DNA from: Atlantibacter subterraneus
GTDB taxonomy: Bacteria; Pseudomonadota; Gammaproteobacteria; Enterobacterales; Enterobacteriaceae
NCBI RefSeq assembly: GCF_027853245.1
Contig: NZ_JAPTZM010000001.1
Direction: 5' to 3' (one strand)
Length of the DNA stretch: 64,000 bases
A model generated the notes under the pieces. It ran no database searches. It was not told the DNA's origin and was given only the letters and a program-made list of their open reading frames with translations. This document shows, one piece after another, positions 26,832 to 35,529 of this stretch. Each line of letters opens with the position of its first letter. Position 1 is the first letter of the stretch. The position numbers were made by a program, and so were the translations under genes.

Positions 26832-27455
26832 ATGATTCGCTCCCCGTTCCCGCTCATTCGTCTTTTACCGCTGGCAAGCCTGATCTTAACGGCCTGTGCC
26901 GTAACTACGCCAAAAGGGCCGGGAAAAAGCCCCGATTCGCCACAGTGGCAGCAGCATCAGCAGCAGGTCGCGAAAATTTCCCAGTACCAGACCCGCGGCG
27001 CGTTCGCCTATCTTTCTGACCGCCAAAAAGTGTATGCGCGCTTTTTCTGGCAGCAAACCGGCCAGGATCGCTATCGCCTGCTGCTGACCAACCCGCTGGG
27101 CAGCACCGAGCTGGAGCTAAACGCGCAGCCGGGCGTGGTGCAGCTGGTTGATAGCAAAGGCCAGCGTTACACCGATACCGACGCCGAAGAGATGATCGGT
27201 AAACTGACCGGGATGCCGATCCCGCTCAATAGTCTGCGCCAGTGGATCCTGGGCATTCCCGGGGACGCCACCGATTACAAACTGGATGAAAACTATCGCC
27301 TGCGCGAAGTGAACTACAGCCAGAACGGTAAAAACTGGACTGTGACCTACGGCGGTTACGACACCAAAACCCAGCCGGCGCTGCCTTCTAACATGGAGCT
27401 GCGCGAAGGCGATCAGCGCATCAAGCTGAAGATGGATAGCTGGACGGTGAAATAA
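26832..27455 (+). CDS. lolB: Outer-membrane lipoprotein receptor LolB
   Basis: Receives lipoproteins from LolA and inserts them in the outer membrane. It has 207 residues. The lipoprotein signal has a lipobox L-T-A-C with the lipidated cysteine near residue 22 and no Asp at +2, consistent with outer-membrane sorting. The mature part follows E. coli LolB closely (T-P-K-G-P-G-K-S-P-D-S-P, then L-L-L-T-N-P-L-G-S-T-E-L with the functional hydrophobic loop). The stop codon overlaps the ispE start (TAATG). Confidence 0.97.
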   Translation: MIRSPFPLIRLLPLASLILTACAVTTPKGPGKSPDSPQWQQHQQQVAKISQYQTRGAFAYLSDRQKVYARFFWQQTGQDRYRLLLTNPLGSTELELNAQPGVVQLVDSKGQRYTDTDAEEMIGKLTGMPIPLNSLRQWILGIPGDATDYKLDENYRLREVNYSQNGKNWTVTYGGYDTKTQPALPSNMELREGDQRIKLKMDSWTVK

Positions 27456-28303
27456 TGCGTCGCTGGCCCTCTCCTGCAAAACTGAACCTGTTTTTGTATA
27501 TCACTGGCCGTCGTCCTGACGGCTATCACGATCTCCAGACGCTGTTTCAGTTTCTGGATTACGGCGACACGCTGGATATCGACCCGCGCGCTGACGACCA
27601 GATCCGGCTGCTGACCCCGGTGGACGGCGTGGCGGATGAAGATAACCTGATCGTGCGCGCCGCGCGGATGCTGGCCGCCAAAGCGCGCGACAACGGCTTT
27701 ACCGGCCCGCTGGGCGCGGATATCGCTATTGATAAACAACTGCCGATGGGTGGCGGGCTGGGCGGCGGATCGTCCAATGCCGCGACGACACTGGTGGCGC
27801 TGAACCATCTGTGGAAAACCGGCTTTAGCGATGAGCAGCTGGCGCAGCTCGGCGTGACGCTGGGGGCGGATGTGCCGGTATTCGTGCGCGGGCGCGCCGC
27901 GTTCGCCGAGGGTGTGGGCGAGCTACTGACCTTCGTCGAGCCTGCTGAAAAATGGTATCTGGTGGCGCACCCCGGCGAGAGCATTTCCACGCCGGTGATT
28001 TTTGGCGACCCGGATTTGCCGCGCAACACCCCGAAACGACCTCTAAATGCGTTACTAAAATGTGAATTCAGCAATGATTGCGAGGTTATCGCAAGAAAAC
28101 GTTTTCGTAAGGTTGATGCCGCGCTTTCCTGGCTGTTAGAATACGCGCCGTCGCGCCTGACTGGCACAGGGGCCTGTGTATTTGCTGAATTTGACACAGA
28201 ATCCGCTGCTCGCCAGGTGCTTAAGCAAGCCCCGGAATGGCTGCATGGCTTTGTCGCAAAAGGTGTTAACCGCTCTCCGCTGCACCAGGCACTCGCCGAG
28301 TAA
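27455..28303 (+). CDS. ispE: 4-diphosphocytidyl-2-C-methyl-D-erythritol kinase IspE
   Basis: GHMP-family kinase of the MEP isoprenoid pathway, 282 residues. The N-terminal substrate motif P-A-K-L-N-L-F-L-Y and the ATP-binding loop P-M-G-G-G-L-G-G-G-S-S-N-A near residue 95 are intact. It is coupled to lolB by a one-base overlap. Its 3' third contains the PurR operator and probable promoter of prs. Its product feeds the isoprenoid precursors used by the carotenoid genes later in the window. Confidence 0.97.
   Translation: MRRWPSPAKLNLFLYITGRRPDGYHDLQTLFQFLDYGDTLDIDPRADDQIRLLTPVDGVADEDNLIVRAARMLAAKARDNGFTGPLGADIAIDKQLPMGGGLGGGSSNAATTLVALNHLWKTGFSDEQLAQLGVTLGADVPVFVRGRAAFAEGVGELLTFVEPAEKWYLVAHPGESISTPVIFGDPDLPRNTPKRPLNALLKCEFSNDCEVIARKRFRKVDAALSWLLEYAPSRLTGTGACVFAEFDTESAARQVLKQAPEWLHGFVAKGVNRSPLHQALAE
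28093..28108 (+). promoter_or_regulatory. PurR operator of prs, inside the ispE coding region
   Basis: AAGAAAACGTTTTCGT matches the PurR consensus with its central AAACGTTT-type dyad. It lies in the 3' part of ispE just upstream of a promoter-like sequence. E. coli prs is known to have a PurR site in the same place. Confidence 0.75.
28113..28142 (+). promoter_or_regulatory. Candidate sigma-70 promoter of prs within ispE
   Basis: TTGATG and TAGAAT are separated by 18 bases, 5 bases after the PurR operator. Transcription would start near 28150 and leave a leader of about 300 bases before the prs GTG, comparable with the long leader known for E. coli prs. Confidence 0.5.
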
Positions 28304-28453
28304 TGCAAGAATTCCGGGCATACTGAGTAATGGTGACAACGTCACCCTGTTCCAGATGTTGCGCCATGCTCTTTAAATACACCGCCTGGATGGCGAGCTT
28401 CACCCGCATTGATGCCGTCATCCACCACTGGACGCATGCCTGAGGTTCTTCTC

Positions 28454-29401
28454 GTGCCTGATATGAAGCTTTTTGCTGGTAACGCCACCCCGGAACTAGC
28501 ACAACGTATTGCCAACCGCCTGTACACTTCCCTCGGCGACGCTGCTGTCGGTCGCTTTAGCGACGGCGAAGTCAGCGTACAAATCAATGAAAATGTACGC
28601 GGTGGTGATATTTTCATCATCCAGTCCACCTGTGCTCCCACCAACGACAACCTGATGGAACTGGTTGTCATGGTAGATGCCCTGCGTCGCGCTTCCGCAG
28701 GCCGTATTACCGCGGTGATCCCCTACTTTGGCTATGCCCGTCAGGACCGCCGCGTGCGTTCCGCGCGTGTGCCGATCACCGCAAAAGTGGTTGCTGATTT
28801 CCTGTCGAGCGTCGGCGTTGACCGCGTTCTGACGGTGGACCTGCACGCAGAACAGATCCAGGGCTTCTTTGATGTGCCGGTAGACAACGTTTTCGGTAGC
28901 CCGATTCTGCTCGAAGATATGATCCAGAAAAACCTCGACAACCCGATCGTGGTTTCCCCGGATATCGGCGGCGTTGTGCGCGCACGCGCTATCGCAAAAC
29001 TGCTCAACGATACCGACATGGCGATCATCGACAAACGCCGTCCGCGCGCTAACGTTTCCCAGGTGATGCACATCATCGGCGACGTAGCTGACCGCGACTG
29101 CGTGATGGTTGACGACATGATCGATACCGGCGGCACCCTGTGCAAAGCGGCGGAAGCGCTGAAAGAGCGCGGCGCGAAACGCGTCTTCGCTTACGCGACC
29201 CACCCGATTTTCTCCGGCAACGCAGTGGAAAACATCAAGAACTCGGTGATCGACGAGTTCATCGTATGTGACACCATTCCGCTGGCACCGGAAATCAAAG
29301 CGCTGGAAAAAGTTCGCACCCTGACCCTTTCCGGCATGCTGGCAGAAGCGATTCGTCGTATCAGCAACGAAGAATCCATCTCTGCAATGTTCGAACATTG
29401 A
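28454..29401 (+). CDS. prs: Ribose-phosphate pyrophosphokinase (PRPP synthetase)
   Basis: Makes phosphoribosyl pyrophosphate from ribose 5-phosphate and ATP for nucleotide, histidine, tryptophan and NAD synthesis. The GTG at 28454 gives 315 residues starting M-P-D-M-K-L-F-A-G-N, exactly as in E. coli; a more upstream ATG adds 15 unconserved residues. The catalytic flexible loop region R-Q-D-R-R-V-R-S-A-R near residue 99 and the PRPP-binding D-D-M-I-D-T-G-G-T-L near residue 220 are present. The leader is a PurR target. A strong terminator follows. Confidence 0.98.
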   Translation: MPDMKLFAGNATPELAQRIANRLYTSLGDAAVGRFSDGEVSVQINENVRGGDIFIIQSTCAPTNDNLMELVVMVDALRRASAGRITAVIPYFGYARQDRRVRSARVPITAKVVADFLSSVGVDRVLTVDLHAEQIQGFFDVPVDNVFGSPILLEDMIQKNLDNPIVVSPDIGGVVRARAIAKLLNDTDMAIIDKRRPRANVSQVMHIIGDVADRDCVMVDDMIDTGGTLCKAAEALKERGAKRVFAYATHPIFSGNAVENIKNSVIDEFIVCDTIPLAPEIKALEKVRTLTLSGMLAEAIRRISNEESISAMFEH

Positions 29402-29417
29402 TAGACATGCGTTCAGA

Positions 29418-29441
29418 AACCCGCTGCGGCGGGTTTTTTTT
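29418..29441 (+). terminator. Intrinsic terminator of prs
   Basis: AACCCGC-TGCG-GCGGGTT followed by TTTTTT, 15 bases past the prs stop. Confidence 0.93.
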
Positions 29442-29522
29442 ATTGCATGATGTATTTGTATGACTAATGCCTCCTTCATCTGACATACACTAAACAGATG
29501 ATGCGCTCATGGATGAAACACA

Positions 29523-31202
29523 GTGAAAACATCTTCAATCGCCCATTTCCTGCCATTTCGCGCCCTCATCGACGCCTGCTGGCGGGAGAAATACACCGCG
29601 TCGCGCTTTAGCCGCGATTTAATTGCCGGGATCACCGTCGGGATTATTGCTATCCCGCTGGCGATGGCGCTGGCTATCGGCAGCGGCGTCGCGCCCCAGT
29701 ACGGCCTGTACACCTCCGCCGTAGCCGGGATCGTCATCGCCTTGAGCGGCGGCTCGCGCTTTAGCGTCTCCGGCCCCACCGCCGCCTTTGTGGTGATCCT
29801 CTACCCGGTGGCCCAGCAGTTCGGGCTGGCGGGCCTGCTGATGGCGACGCTGATTTCCGGGCTATTTCTGGTGCTGTTCGGCCTGGCGCGTTTTGGCCGA
29901 TTGATTGAATACATCCCGCTGTCCGTGACGCTGGGCTTTACCTCCGGGATCGGTATCACCATCGCCACCATGCAGATCAAAGACTTCTTTGGCCTGGAAA
30001 TGGCGCACGTGCCGGAACACTATTTGCAGAAAGTCGGCGCGCTGGTGATGGCGATGCCGACCCTGAACATGGGCGATGCGGCTATCGGCATCGTGACCCT
30101 CGGCGTGCTGGTGTTCTGGCCGCGCTTCGGCATTCGCCTGCCGCCGCATCTGCCTGCGCTGCTGGCGGGCTGCGCCGTGATGGCCGCCGTGAATATGCTC
30201 GGCGGCGATGTGGCCACTATCGGCTCACGCTTCCATTATGTGCTGGCGGACGGCACCCAGGGCAGCGGCATCCCGCAACTGCTGCCACAACTGATGCTAC
30301 CGTGGAATATTCCCGATTCCGGCTTTACGCTGAGCTGGTCTTCGATTCAGGTGCTGCTGCCCGCCGCGTTTTCCATGGCGATGCTGGGCGCGATTGAGTC
30401 ACTGCTGTGCGCCGTGGTGCTCGATGGCATGACCGGCACCAAACATAACGCCAACAGCGAGCTGATCGGCCAGGGGCTGGGCAACCTGATTGCGCCGTTC
30501 TTCGGCGGCATTACCGCCACCGCGGCGATTGCCCGCTCCGCCGCCAACGTGCGCGCCGGAGCCACGTCACCCATCGCGGCGGTTATCCATTCCCTGCTGG
30601 TGATTATGGCGCTGCTGGCGCTGGCTCCCCTGCTCTCATGGCTGCCGCTGTCGGCCATGGCGGCGCTGCTGCTGATGGTGGCGTGGAACATGAGCGAAGC
30701 CCATAAGGTGGTCAGCCTGCTGCGCCATGCGCCGAAAGACGACATCCTGGTGATGCTGCTGTGCATGTCGCTCACCGTACTGTTCGATATGGTGATTGCC
30801 ATCAGTGTCGGCATCGTGCTGGCCTCGCTGCTGTTTATGCGCCGGGTTGCGCGCATGACGCGCCTTGCGCCGCTCAACGTGACGGTGCCGGATGATGTGC
30901 TGGCGGTGCGCGTTACCGGCCCGCTATTTTTTGCCGCCGCCGAAGGGGTATTTGGCCCGCTGATGCAACAGGCCGAAGGGAAACGCATCATCGTGATGCA
31001 GTGGGATGCGGTGCCGGTGCTGGATGCCGGCGGTCTGGACGCCCTGCAACGCTTTATCGCCCGCTTGCCGGAAGGCTGCGAGCTGCGCATCTGCCATCTG
31101 GAATTCCAGCCGCTGCGCACCCTGGCCCGCGCTCACGTCAAGCCCATCCCCGGGCGTCTGGCGTTCTTCCCTGACCGCGAGGCGGCGCTCGCCGAATTGT
31201 GA
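29523..31202 (+). CDS. dauA: C4-dicarboxylic acid transporter DauA (SulP family)
   Basis: Inner-membrane SulP/SLC26 transporter of 559 residues, the E. coli DauA (YchM) length. It takes up succinate and other C4-dicarboxylates at acidic pH. Membrane segments fill residues 25-430, with the conserved S-V-S-G-P-T-A-A-F block near residue 80. The C-terminal STAS domain (about 440-555) has the typical W-D-A-V-P-V-L-D-A-G-G-L-D-A-L core. The start is GTG at 29523 with no strong ribosome site; E. coli alignment of R-A-L-I-D-A-C-W supports it. Confidence 0.95.
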   Translation: MKTSSIAHFLPFRALIDACWREKYTASRFSRDLIAGITVGIIAIPLAMALAIGSGVAPQYGLYTSAVAGIVIALSGGSRFSVSGPTAAFVVILYPVAQQFGLAGLLMATLISGLFLVLFGLARFGRLIEYIPLSVTLGFTSGIGITIATMQIKDFFGLEMAHVPEHYLQKVGALVMAMPTLNMGDAAIGIVTLGVLVFWPRFGIRLPPHLPALLAGCAVMAAVNMLGGDVATIGSRFHYVLADGTQGSGIPQLLPQLMLPWNIPDSGFTLSWSSIQVLLPAAFSMAMLGAIESLLCAVVLDGMTGTKHNANSELIGQGLGNLIAPFFGGITATAAIARSAANVRAGATSPIAAVIHSLLVIMALLALAPLLSWLPLSAMAALLLMVAWNMSEAHKVVSLLRHAPKDDILVMLLCMSLTVLFDMVIAISVGIVLASLLFMRRVARMTRLAPLNVTVPDDVLAVRVTGPLFFAAAEGVFGPLMQQAEGKRIIVMQWDAVPVLDAGGLDALQRFIARLPEGCELRICHLEFQPLRTLARAHVKPIPGRLAFFPDREAALAEL

Positions 31203-31251
31203 TCCGCTACGCTGATGCGGGCCGCTGCGCCTGCGTCAGCGCGTTACAGCC

Positions 31252-31280
31252 AAAAAAAACGGCTCCGCATGCGGAGCCGT
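31252..31280 (-). terminator. Terminator of ychH
   Basis: A 22-base perfect palindrome built from ACGGCTCCGC and its complement at 31259-31280 is followed on the minus strand by at least seven T. It may also stop dauA transcription, though the plus side has only CCTTT. Confidence 0.85.
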
Positions 31281-31310
31281 CCTTTAAAATTAATTGATTA
31301 GCTATAGTGA

Positions 31311-31586
31311 TTAGCTATGACGATGTTCGTCGCGGCGGCAGCGCTTATCAAAGTGGCGCACCCACCAGTACCGGTCGCAAACCTGTTCATGCCCGCCAAC
31401 GCGCGCGCCGGCAAGCCAGAGCACGGCACCGACAAAGATGCTTAATACCGCTCCATGGGCGAAAAATTGAGGCAGGTTGAGTTGAGGCAGCTGATTGAGG
31501 ATGGAATACGCGACGCCAACGACCATGACAACTAAGCCCAACCCCATAAGAAAGTTACCGAGTAACGAAGCGTTTTTGCGTTTCAT
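31311..31586 (-). CDS. ychH: Stress-related inner-membrane protein YchH
   Basis: A 91-residue membrane protein with two hydrophobic segments (about 11-33 and 43-62) and a basic C-terminal tail rich in H and R. It matches E. coli YchH, a small protein linked to stress and biofilm responses and CRP-activated there. It is divergent from pth, as in E. coli. Molecular function is unknown. Confidence 0.93.
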   Translation of the reverse strand: MKRKNASLLGNFLMGLGLVVMVVGVAYSILNQLPQLNLPQFFAHGAVLSIFVGAVLWLAGARVGGHEQVCDRYWWVRHFDKRCRRDEHRHS

Positions 31587-31756
31587 ATGTCACCTCCGGA
31601 ACGAAAGGGTGTGTGGGAATATCCCCATTCCTTGTGTGTAAAGTATAGACAACAGTTATGGTTCTCTGTTGCGCCAGGGATCACATTTACGCGCCTGACT
31701 TCACAAAACTTGACATATAACTTGCTGAACTGAATGAAATTCTAATGGTTCAGTAT

Positions 31757-31774
31757 AGTTATTATTCAATAACT
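31757..31774. repeat. Inverted repeat in the ychH-pth intergenic region
   Basis: AGTTATT-ATTC-AATAACT is a perfect seven-base inverted repeat with a four-base spacer, about 85 bp before pth. It has no T-run, so it is more likely an operator or a leader hairpin than a terminator. No matching regulator was recognised. Confidence 0.35.
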
Positions 31775-31858
31775 GTGTGCCACAAGCGGAGCGCTTTGTC
31801 ATCATGACCTGAGCGAAGTAAACTACCCGGCGATTTACGGGCAACCTGGAATAACAAC

Positions 31859-32443
31859 GTGACGATAAAATTGATTGTCGGCCTGGCGAACCCTGGCGCT
31901 GAATATGCGGCGACCCGCCATAACGCCGGGGCATGGTATGTGGATTTACTGGCGGAGCGCCTGCGCGCGCCGCTGAAAGAAGAAGCCAAATTTTTTGGCT
32001 ATACCTCGCGGGTCTCCCTCGCGGGTGAAGATGTGCGATTGCTGGTTCCGACCACCTTTATGAACCTGAGCGGCAAAGCGGTGGCGGCGATGGCGGGCTT
32101 TTACCGCATCGCGCCGGATGAGATCCTGGTGGCGCATGACGAGTTAGACCTGCCGCCCGGCGTCGCCAAATTTAAACTTGGCGGTGGTCACGGCGGGCAT
32201 AACGGCCTGAAAGATATTATCAGCAAGCTGGGCAATAACCCGAATTTTCACCGTTTACGGGTGGGAATTGGTCATCCCGGCGATAAAAACAAAGTTGTTG
32301 GATTTGTGCTGGGCAAACCGCCTGTCTCCGAGCAGAAATTAATTGATGACGCCGTAGACGAAGCGGCGCGCTGCACCGAGATTTGGCTGAAAGAAGGCCT
32401 GACCAAAGCCACCAACCGTTTGCACGCCTTTAAGGCCCAATAG
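31859..32443 (+). CDS. pth: Peptidyl-tRNA hydrolase
   Basis: Recycles peptidyl-tRNA dropped from ribosomes. It has 194 residues with the catalytic histidine in T-R-H-N-A-G near residue 21, N-L-S-G-K-A-V, and H-D-E-L-D-L-P-P-G near residue 92. GTG is the start, as in E. coli. No AGGAGG-like site is seen, only CCTGGAATAACAAC. It is followed by ychF after 138 bp, the conserved pth-ychF pair. Confidence 0.97.
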   Translation: MTIKLIVGLANPGAEYAATRHNAGAWYVDLLAERLRAPLKEEAKFFGYTSRVSLAGEDVRLLVPTTFMNLSGKAVAAMAGFYRIAPDEILVAHDELDLPPGVAKFKLGGGHGGHNGLKDIISKLGNNPNFHRLRVGIGHPGDKNKVVGFVLGKPPVSEQKLIDDAVDEAARCTEIWLKEGLTKATNRLHAFKAQ

Positions 32444-32581
32444 ACGGCTTTTTATCGGGCGACGGGGTGAAATACGCCCCGAATAACGCCCGTTCGATGT
32501 ATAATAGGCAAAGTTATTTATTTTCAGTCGTTGAGCCTGTTTTAACTCAATGATAATCAAGCAATTAAGGTGATCTAAACC

Positions 32582-33673
32582 ATGGGATTCAAATGCGGTA
32601 TCGTCGGCTTGCCGAACGTCGGTAAATCCACTCTGTTCAATGCGCTGACCAAAGCCGGTATTGAAGCGGCTAACTTCCCGTTCTGTACCATTGAGCCGAA
32701 CACCGGCGTGGTTCCAATGCCCGATCCGCGTCTCGACAAGCTGGCGGAAATCGTTAAGCCCCAGCGCATTCTGCCGACCACCATGGAATTCGTGGATATC
32801 GCGGGCCTGGTAAAAGGCGCATCCAAAGGCGAAGGCCTGGGTAACCAGTTCCTGACCAACATCCGCGAAACCGAAGCTATCGGCCACGTGGTGCGTTGCT
32901 TTGAAAACGACAATATCATCCACGTGGCGGGTAAAGTCGATCCGGCGGAAGATATCGACGTTATCAATACCGAGCTGGCGCTGTCTGACCTGGAAACCTG
33001 CGAGCGCGCCATTCACCGCGTGCAGAAGAAAGCCAAAGGCGGCGATAAAGACGCCAAAGCGGAACTGGCGGCACTGGAAAAATGCATGCCGCACCTGGAA
33101 AACGCCGGGATGCTGCGCGCGCTGGACCTGACGGCGGAAGACAAAGCGGCCATCCGCTACCTGAGCTTCCTGACCCTGAAGCCGACCATGTATATCGCCA
33201 ACGTTAACGAAGACGGTTTTGAAAACAACCCGTATCTTGACAAAGTGCGTGAAATCGCCGCAGCGGAAGGCTCCGTCGTCGTGCCTGTTTGCGCGGCTGT
33301 AGAATCGGATATCGCCGAACTGGACGACGCCGACCGTGAAGAATTTATGGCCGAGCTGGGCATCGAAGAGCCGGGCCTGAACCGTGTGATCCGCGCCGGT
33401 TATGCTCTGCTGAACCTGCAAACCTACTTCACCGCGGGTGTGAAAGAAGTGCGCGCATGGACCATCCCGGTTGGCGCAACTGCGCCGCAGGCGGCGGGTA
33501 AAATCCATACCGACTTCGAGAAAGGCTTTATCCGTGCCCAGACCATCGCTTATGAAGATTTCATCACTTATAAGGGTGAGCAAGGGGCCAAAGAAGCGGG
33601 CAAGATGCGCGCTGAAGGGAAGGATTACATCGTGAAGGATGGCGATGTGATGAACTTCCTGTTCAACGTTTAA
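32582..33673 (+). CDS. ychF: Redox-responsive ATPase YchF (OLA1 family)
   Basis: OBG-related P-loop protein of 363 residues that binds ATP rather than GTP and the ribosome. G1 is G-L-P-N-V-G-K-S-T near residue 9, G3 is D-I-A-G-L near residue 69, and the changed G4 motif N-V-N-E near residue 204 is the hallmark of the YchF/OLA1 family. A coiled-coil insert (about 130-175) and a C-terminal TGS domain (about 280-363) are visible. A strong bidirectional terminator follows. After this gene the window departs from E. coli gene order. Confidence 0.97.
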   Translation: MGFKCGIVGLPNVGKSTLFNALTKAGIEAANFPFCTIEPNTGVVPMPDPRLDKLAEIVKPQRILPTTMEFVDIAGLVKGASKGEGLGNQFLTNIRETEAIGHVVRCFENDNIIHVAGKVDPAEDIDVINTELALSDLETCERAIHRVQKKAKGGDKDAKAELAALEKCMPHLENAGMLRALDLTAEDKAAIRYLSFLTLKPTMYIANVNEDGFENNPYLDKVREIAAAEGSVVVPVCAAVESDIAELDDADREEFMAELGIEEPGLNRVIRAGYALLNLQTYFTAGVKEVRAWTIPVGATAPQAAGKIHTDFEKGFIRAQTIAYEDFITYKGEQGAKEAGKMRAEGKDYIVKDGDVMNFLFNV

Positions 33674-33691
33674 GATTGTCGGCCTGACAAT

Positions 33692-33722
33692 AAAAATCCA
33701 CGCTGCGGCGTGGATTTTTTTT
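33692..33722. terminator. Bidirectional terminator between ychF and yajD
   Basis: AAAAATCCACGC-TGCG-GCGTGGATTTTTTTT, a 12-base-pair stem with A and T tails on either side, serves both convergent genes. Confidence 0.93.
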
Positions 33723-33726
33723 ACCG

Positions 33727-34071
33727 TTATTTTTTATTGAGCATCGACTTTAAATCGGCGAACGGATTATAGGTGGCTGCCCCGACGTCTTTTTGCGCGT
33801 CCTCCCCCGCCACCACGGTGGTGCCGTACTGGTCAGCTTCGGTGTACTTCGAGTGTTCGTGATCATGGCAAAACAGGCACAACAACTCCCAGTTACTGCC
33901 GTCTTCCGGATTATTAGTGTGGTCGTGATCGATATGATGGACCGTTAATTCGCGAAGATTCGAGTAAACAAACTCCCGCGAACAGCGTCCACATACCCAG
34001 GGATAGATTTTTAACGCTTTCTCACGGTAGCCGCTTTCCAGCCGTGCGTAGTTTTTGGGGATCAGAGCCAT
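33727..34071 (-). CDS. yajD: HNH nuclease family protein YajD
   Basis: A 114-residue HNH-fold protein almost identical to E. coli YajD. The zinc-binding cysteine pairs C-G-R-C (about 27-30) and C-L-F-C (about 66-69) flank the HNH core H-H-I-D-H-D-H-T-N-N (about 45-54). No substrate is established for YajD. In E. coli the gene lies near tsx, far from ychF, so either it has moved or this lineage has a different arrangement. It is a single gene with its own intergenic space on both sides. Confidence 0.93.
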   Translation of the reverse strand: MALIPKNYARLESGYREKALKIYPWVCGRCSREFVYSNLRELTVHHIDHDHTNNPEDGSNWELLCLFCHDHEHSKYTEADQYGTTVVAGEDAQKDVGAATYNPFADLKSMLNKK

Positions 34072-34223
34072 TGTTGTTGTAACCTGTAATAAAGAGAATA
34101 TAGCGTTGATTTTAGCAGGCTCGCGTGGCTAACAGGGAGCACTAAGTTGAACAATCGGCTCAGCGCAGATCCTCATAAAAATGCTATGCTCCAGCCCATG
34201 CCTCTTTCTCAAAGGAATTCACA

Positions 34224-34469
34224 ATGACGTCATCTATCCCACTGAAGTTTTATGACATCGCCGACGAGTACGCGACGGAAACAGAAATCCCGGTCACCGA
34301 AACCGAACGCGACGCCCTCGCGCACTATTTCCAGCTGCTGATCACCCGCCTGATGAATAACGAAGAAATCAGCGAAGAGGCCCAGCAGGAGATGGCTGTT
34401 GAGGCCGGGATTCATCAAGGTCGTATTGATGAGATCGCGGATTTCCTCAATCAGTGGGGCAACGAGTAA
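34224..34469 (+). CDS. ymjA: DUF2543 protein YmjA
   Basis: An 81-residue acidic protein with the E. coli YmjA length and pattern (D-I-A-D-E-Y-A-T-E near residue 11, L-M-N-N-E-E-I-S-E-E-A-Q, and the end F-L-N-Q-W-G-N-E). It is all-alpha by appearance, with no membrane segment. Function is unknown. AAAGGAATTCACA precedes the ATG. TATGCT near 34183 is a plausible -10. A seven-base-pair hairpin (34468-34486) overlaps the stop codon. Confidence 0.92.
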   Translation: MTSSIPLKFYDIADEYATETEIPVTETERDALAHYFQLLITRLMNNEEISEEAQQEMAVEAGIHQGRIDEIADFLNQWGNE

Positions 34470-34558
34470 CGCCGGTTAGCGGCGTTGTTCAAAATCTCTT
34501 TTCCTTCAAACGCGCCGTAGAGTTTTGCGGACTTTACGGCGCTCAGGCGGCGTAGGAT

Positions 34559-35344
34559 TTACTCCTCGCCCCCTTCCCGCTGCTTCTGCAAATTATCCCG
34601 TCCCACTCCGCCAATAAACGGCAATCTCAGCTTCAACGGCGACACGTCCAGGCCGACATTCAGCCCCAACACGTTCACCTCAAATCCCTCTTCTACCCCC
34701 AGCGTCACCCCTGCCACGCCGAGCACGGAAACCTGCACCCCGCGCCCTGACGGCGGTAAGCCCACCACATGGCGCAGCGATCGGAAATCTTTGCCGACCG
34801 CGTTGGCGGGCATATCCAGCTTCAGCGCCGGCACTTCGCGCCCGATATGGGCAATAAAGGTATTGCTGTTCGGTCCGGGCCAGACGCGATAGCTGTCCGG
34901 CCAGGGATAAGAGGCTATCGCCGCTTCGATCTGCGGGATCATGGCTTCGGCTGCCGCCCCGCGATGCTCCACCAGCAGGCGGGGCTTCGAGCCGTACCAG
35001 TAGCCGTCCGGCGAATTGCGGTTGCGGCGCACTTTCTCACCCGAGCCCCAGCTAATCACCTCGTAGCGGTTGTACTGGGTTTCTCCGGCGCGCTTAAAGA
35101 TGATCCACGGATGTACCGCCACCACGCCCTTCCAGCCCCAGGTTGGGGCGGCGTAAACCTGCACCACCGCCAACCCGGCGTTTTTACGCGGATCGGGGGC
35201 CATTCCGGCGGAATCGCTGCGGGCGGCCCACCAGCCTCGCTGCGCCTGAGGATCGTGGTGATACATCGCCTGCCCGACGCTGGCGACAAGAGACAGCAGG
35301 ATAATGCACAGCAGGCTGAGCGACAGAGTTTTAATCAGGATCAT
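34559..35344 (-). CDS. DUF3750 domain-containing, membrane-anchored protein
   Basis: A 261-residue protein with one N-terminal hydrophobic segment (about 8-26; an uncleaved anchor or signal peptide ending G-Q-A), followed by a soluble domain recognised as DUF3750 (V-Q-V-Y-A-A-P-T-W-G-W-K-G, V-H-P-W-I-I-F-K-R, Y-E-V-I-S-W-G-S, W-P-G-P-N-S-N-T-F). It is therefore periplasmic-facing. The W, H and N of these blocks resemble NlpC-like or LCP-like exposed motifs but no catalytic set can be named. It stands alone between ymjA and xfp, divergent from xfp. The function is unknown. Confidence 0.7.
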   Translation of the reverse strand: MILIKTLSLSLLCIILLSLVASVGQAMYHHDPQAQRGWWAARSDSAGMAPDPRKNAGLAVVQVYAAPTWGWKGVVAVHPWIIFKRAGETQYNRYEVISWGSGEKVRRNRNSPDGYWYGSKPRLLVEHRGAAAEAMIPQIEAAIASYPWPDSYRVWPGPNSNTFIAHIGREVPALKLDMPANAVGKDFRSLRHVVGLPPSGRGVQVSVLGVAGVTLGVEEGFEVNVLGLNVGLDVSPLKLRLPFIGGVGRDNLQKQREGGEE

Positions 35345-35529
35345 TGGTGTCCGTAATGAAAGGGTTTTGCCTATTGTACTGGTGAATTTTTGCGCAGCAA
35401 TACGTGTTGCGCCGCGAATTGTCCTGGAACGCCGCCAGCCCGCGAATCTATGCCAGGCTTTAGAGGCAGTTTCTGTTAAGGAGCCTTGCCTTCTTGCTTA
35501 TCTGACATACAAGACAATATGGGGAAAGC

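Noticed and set aside
32339..33583. Open frame of 414 codons on the minus strand across pth and ychF
   Set aside because: Overlaps two conserved genes in antisense and carries no motif.
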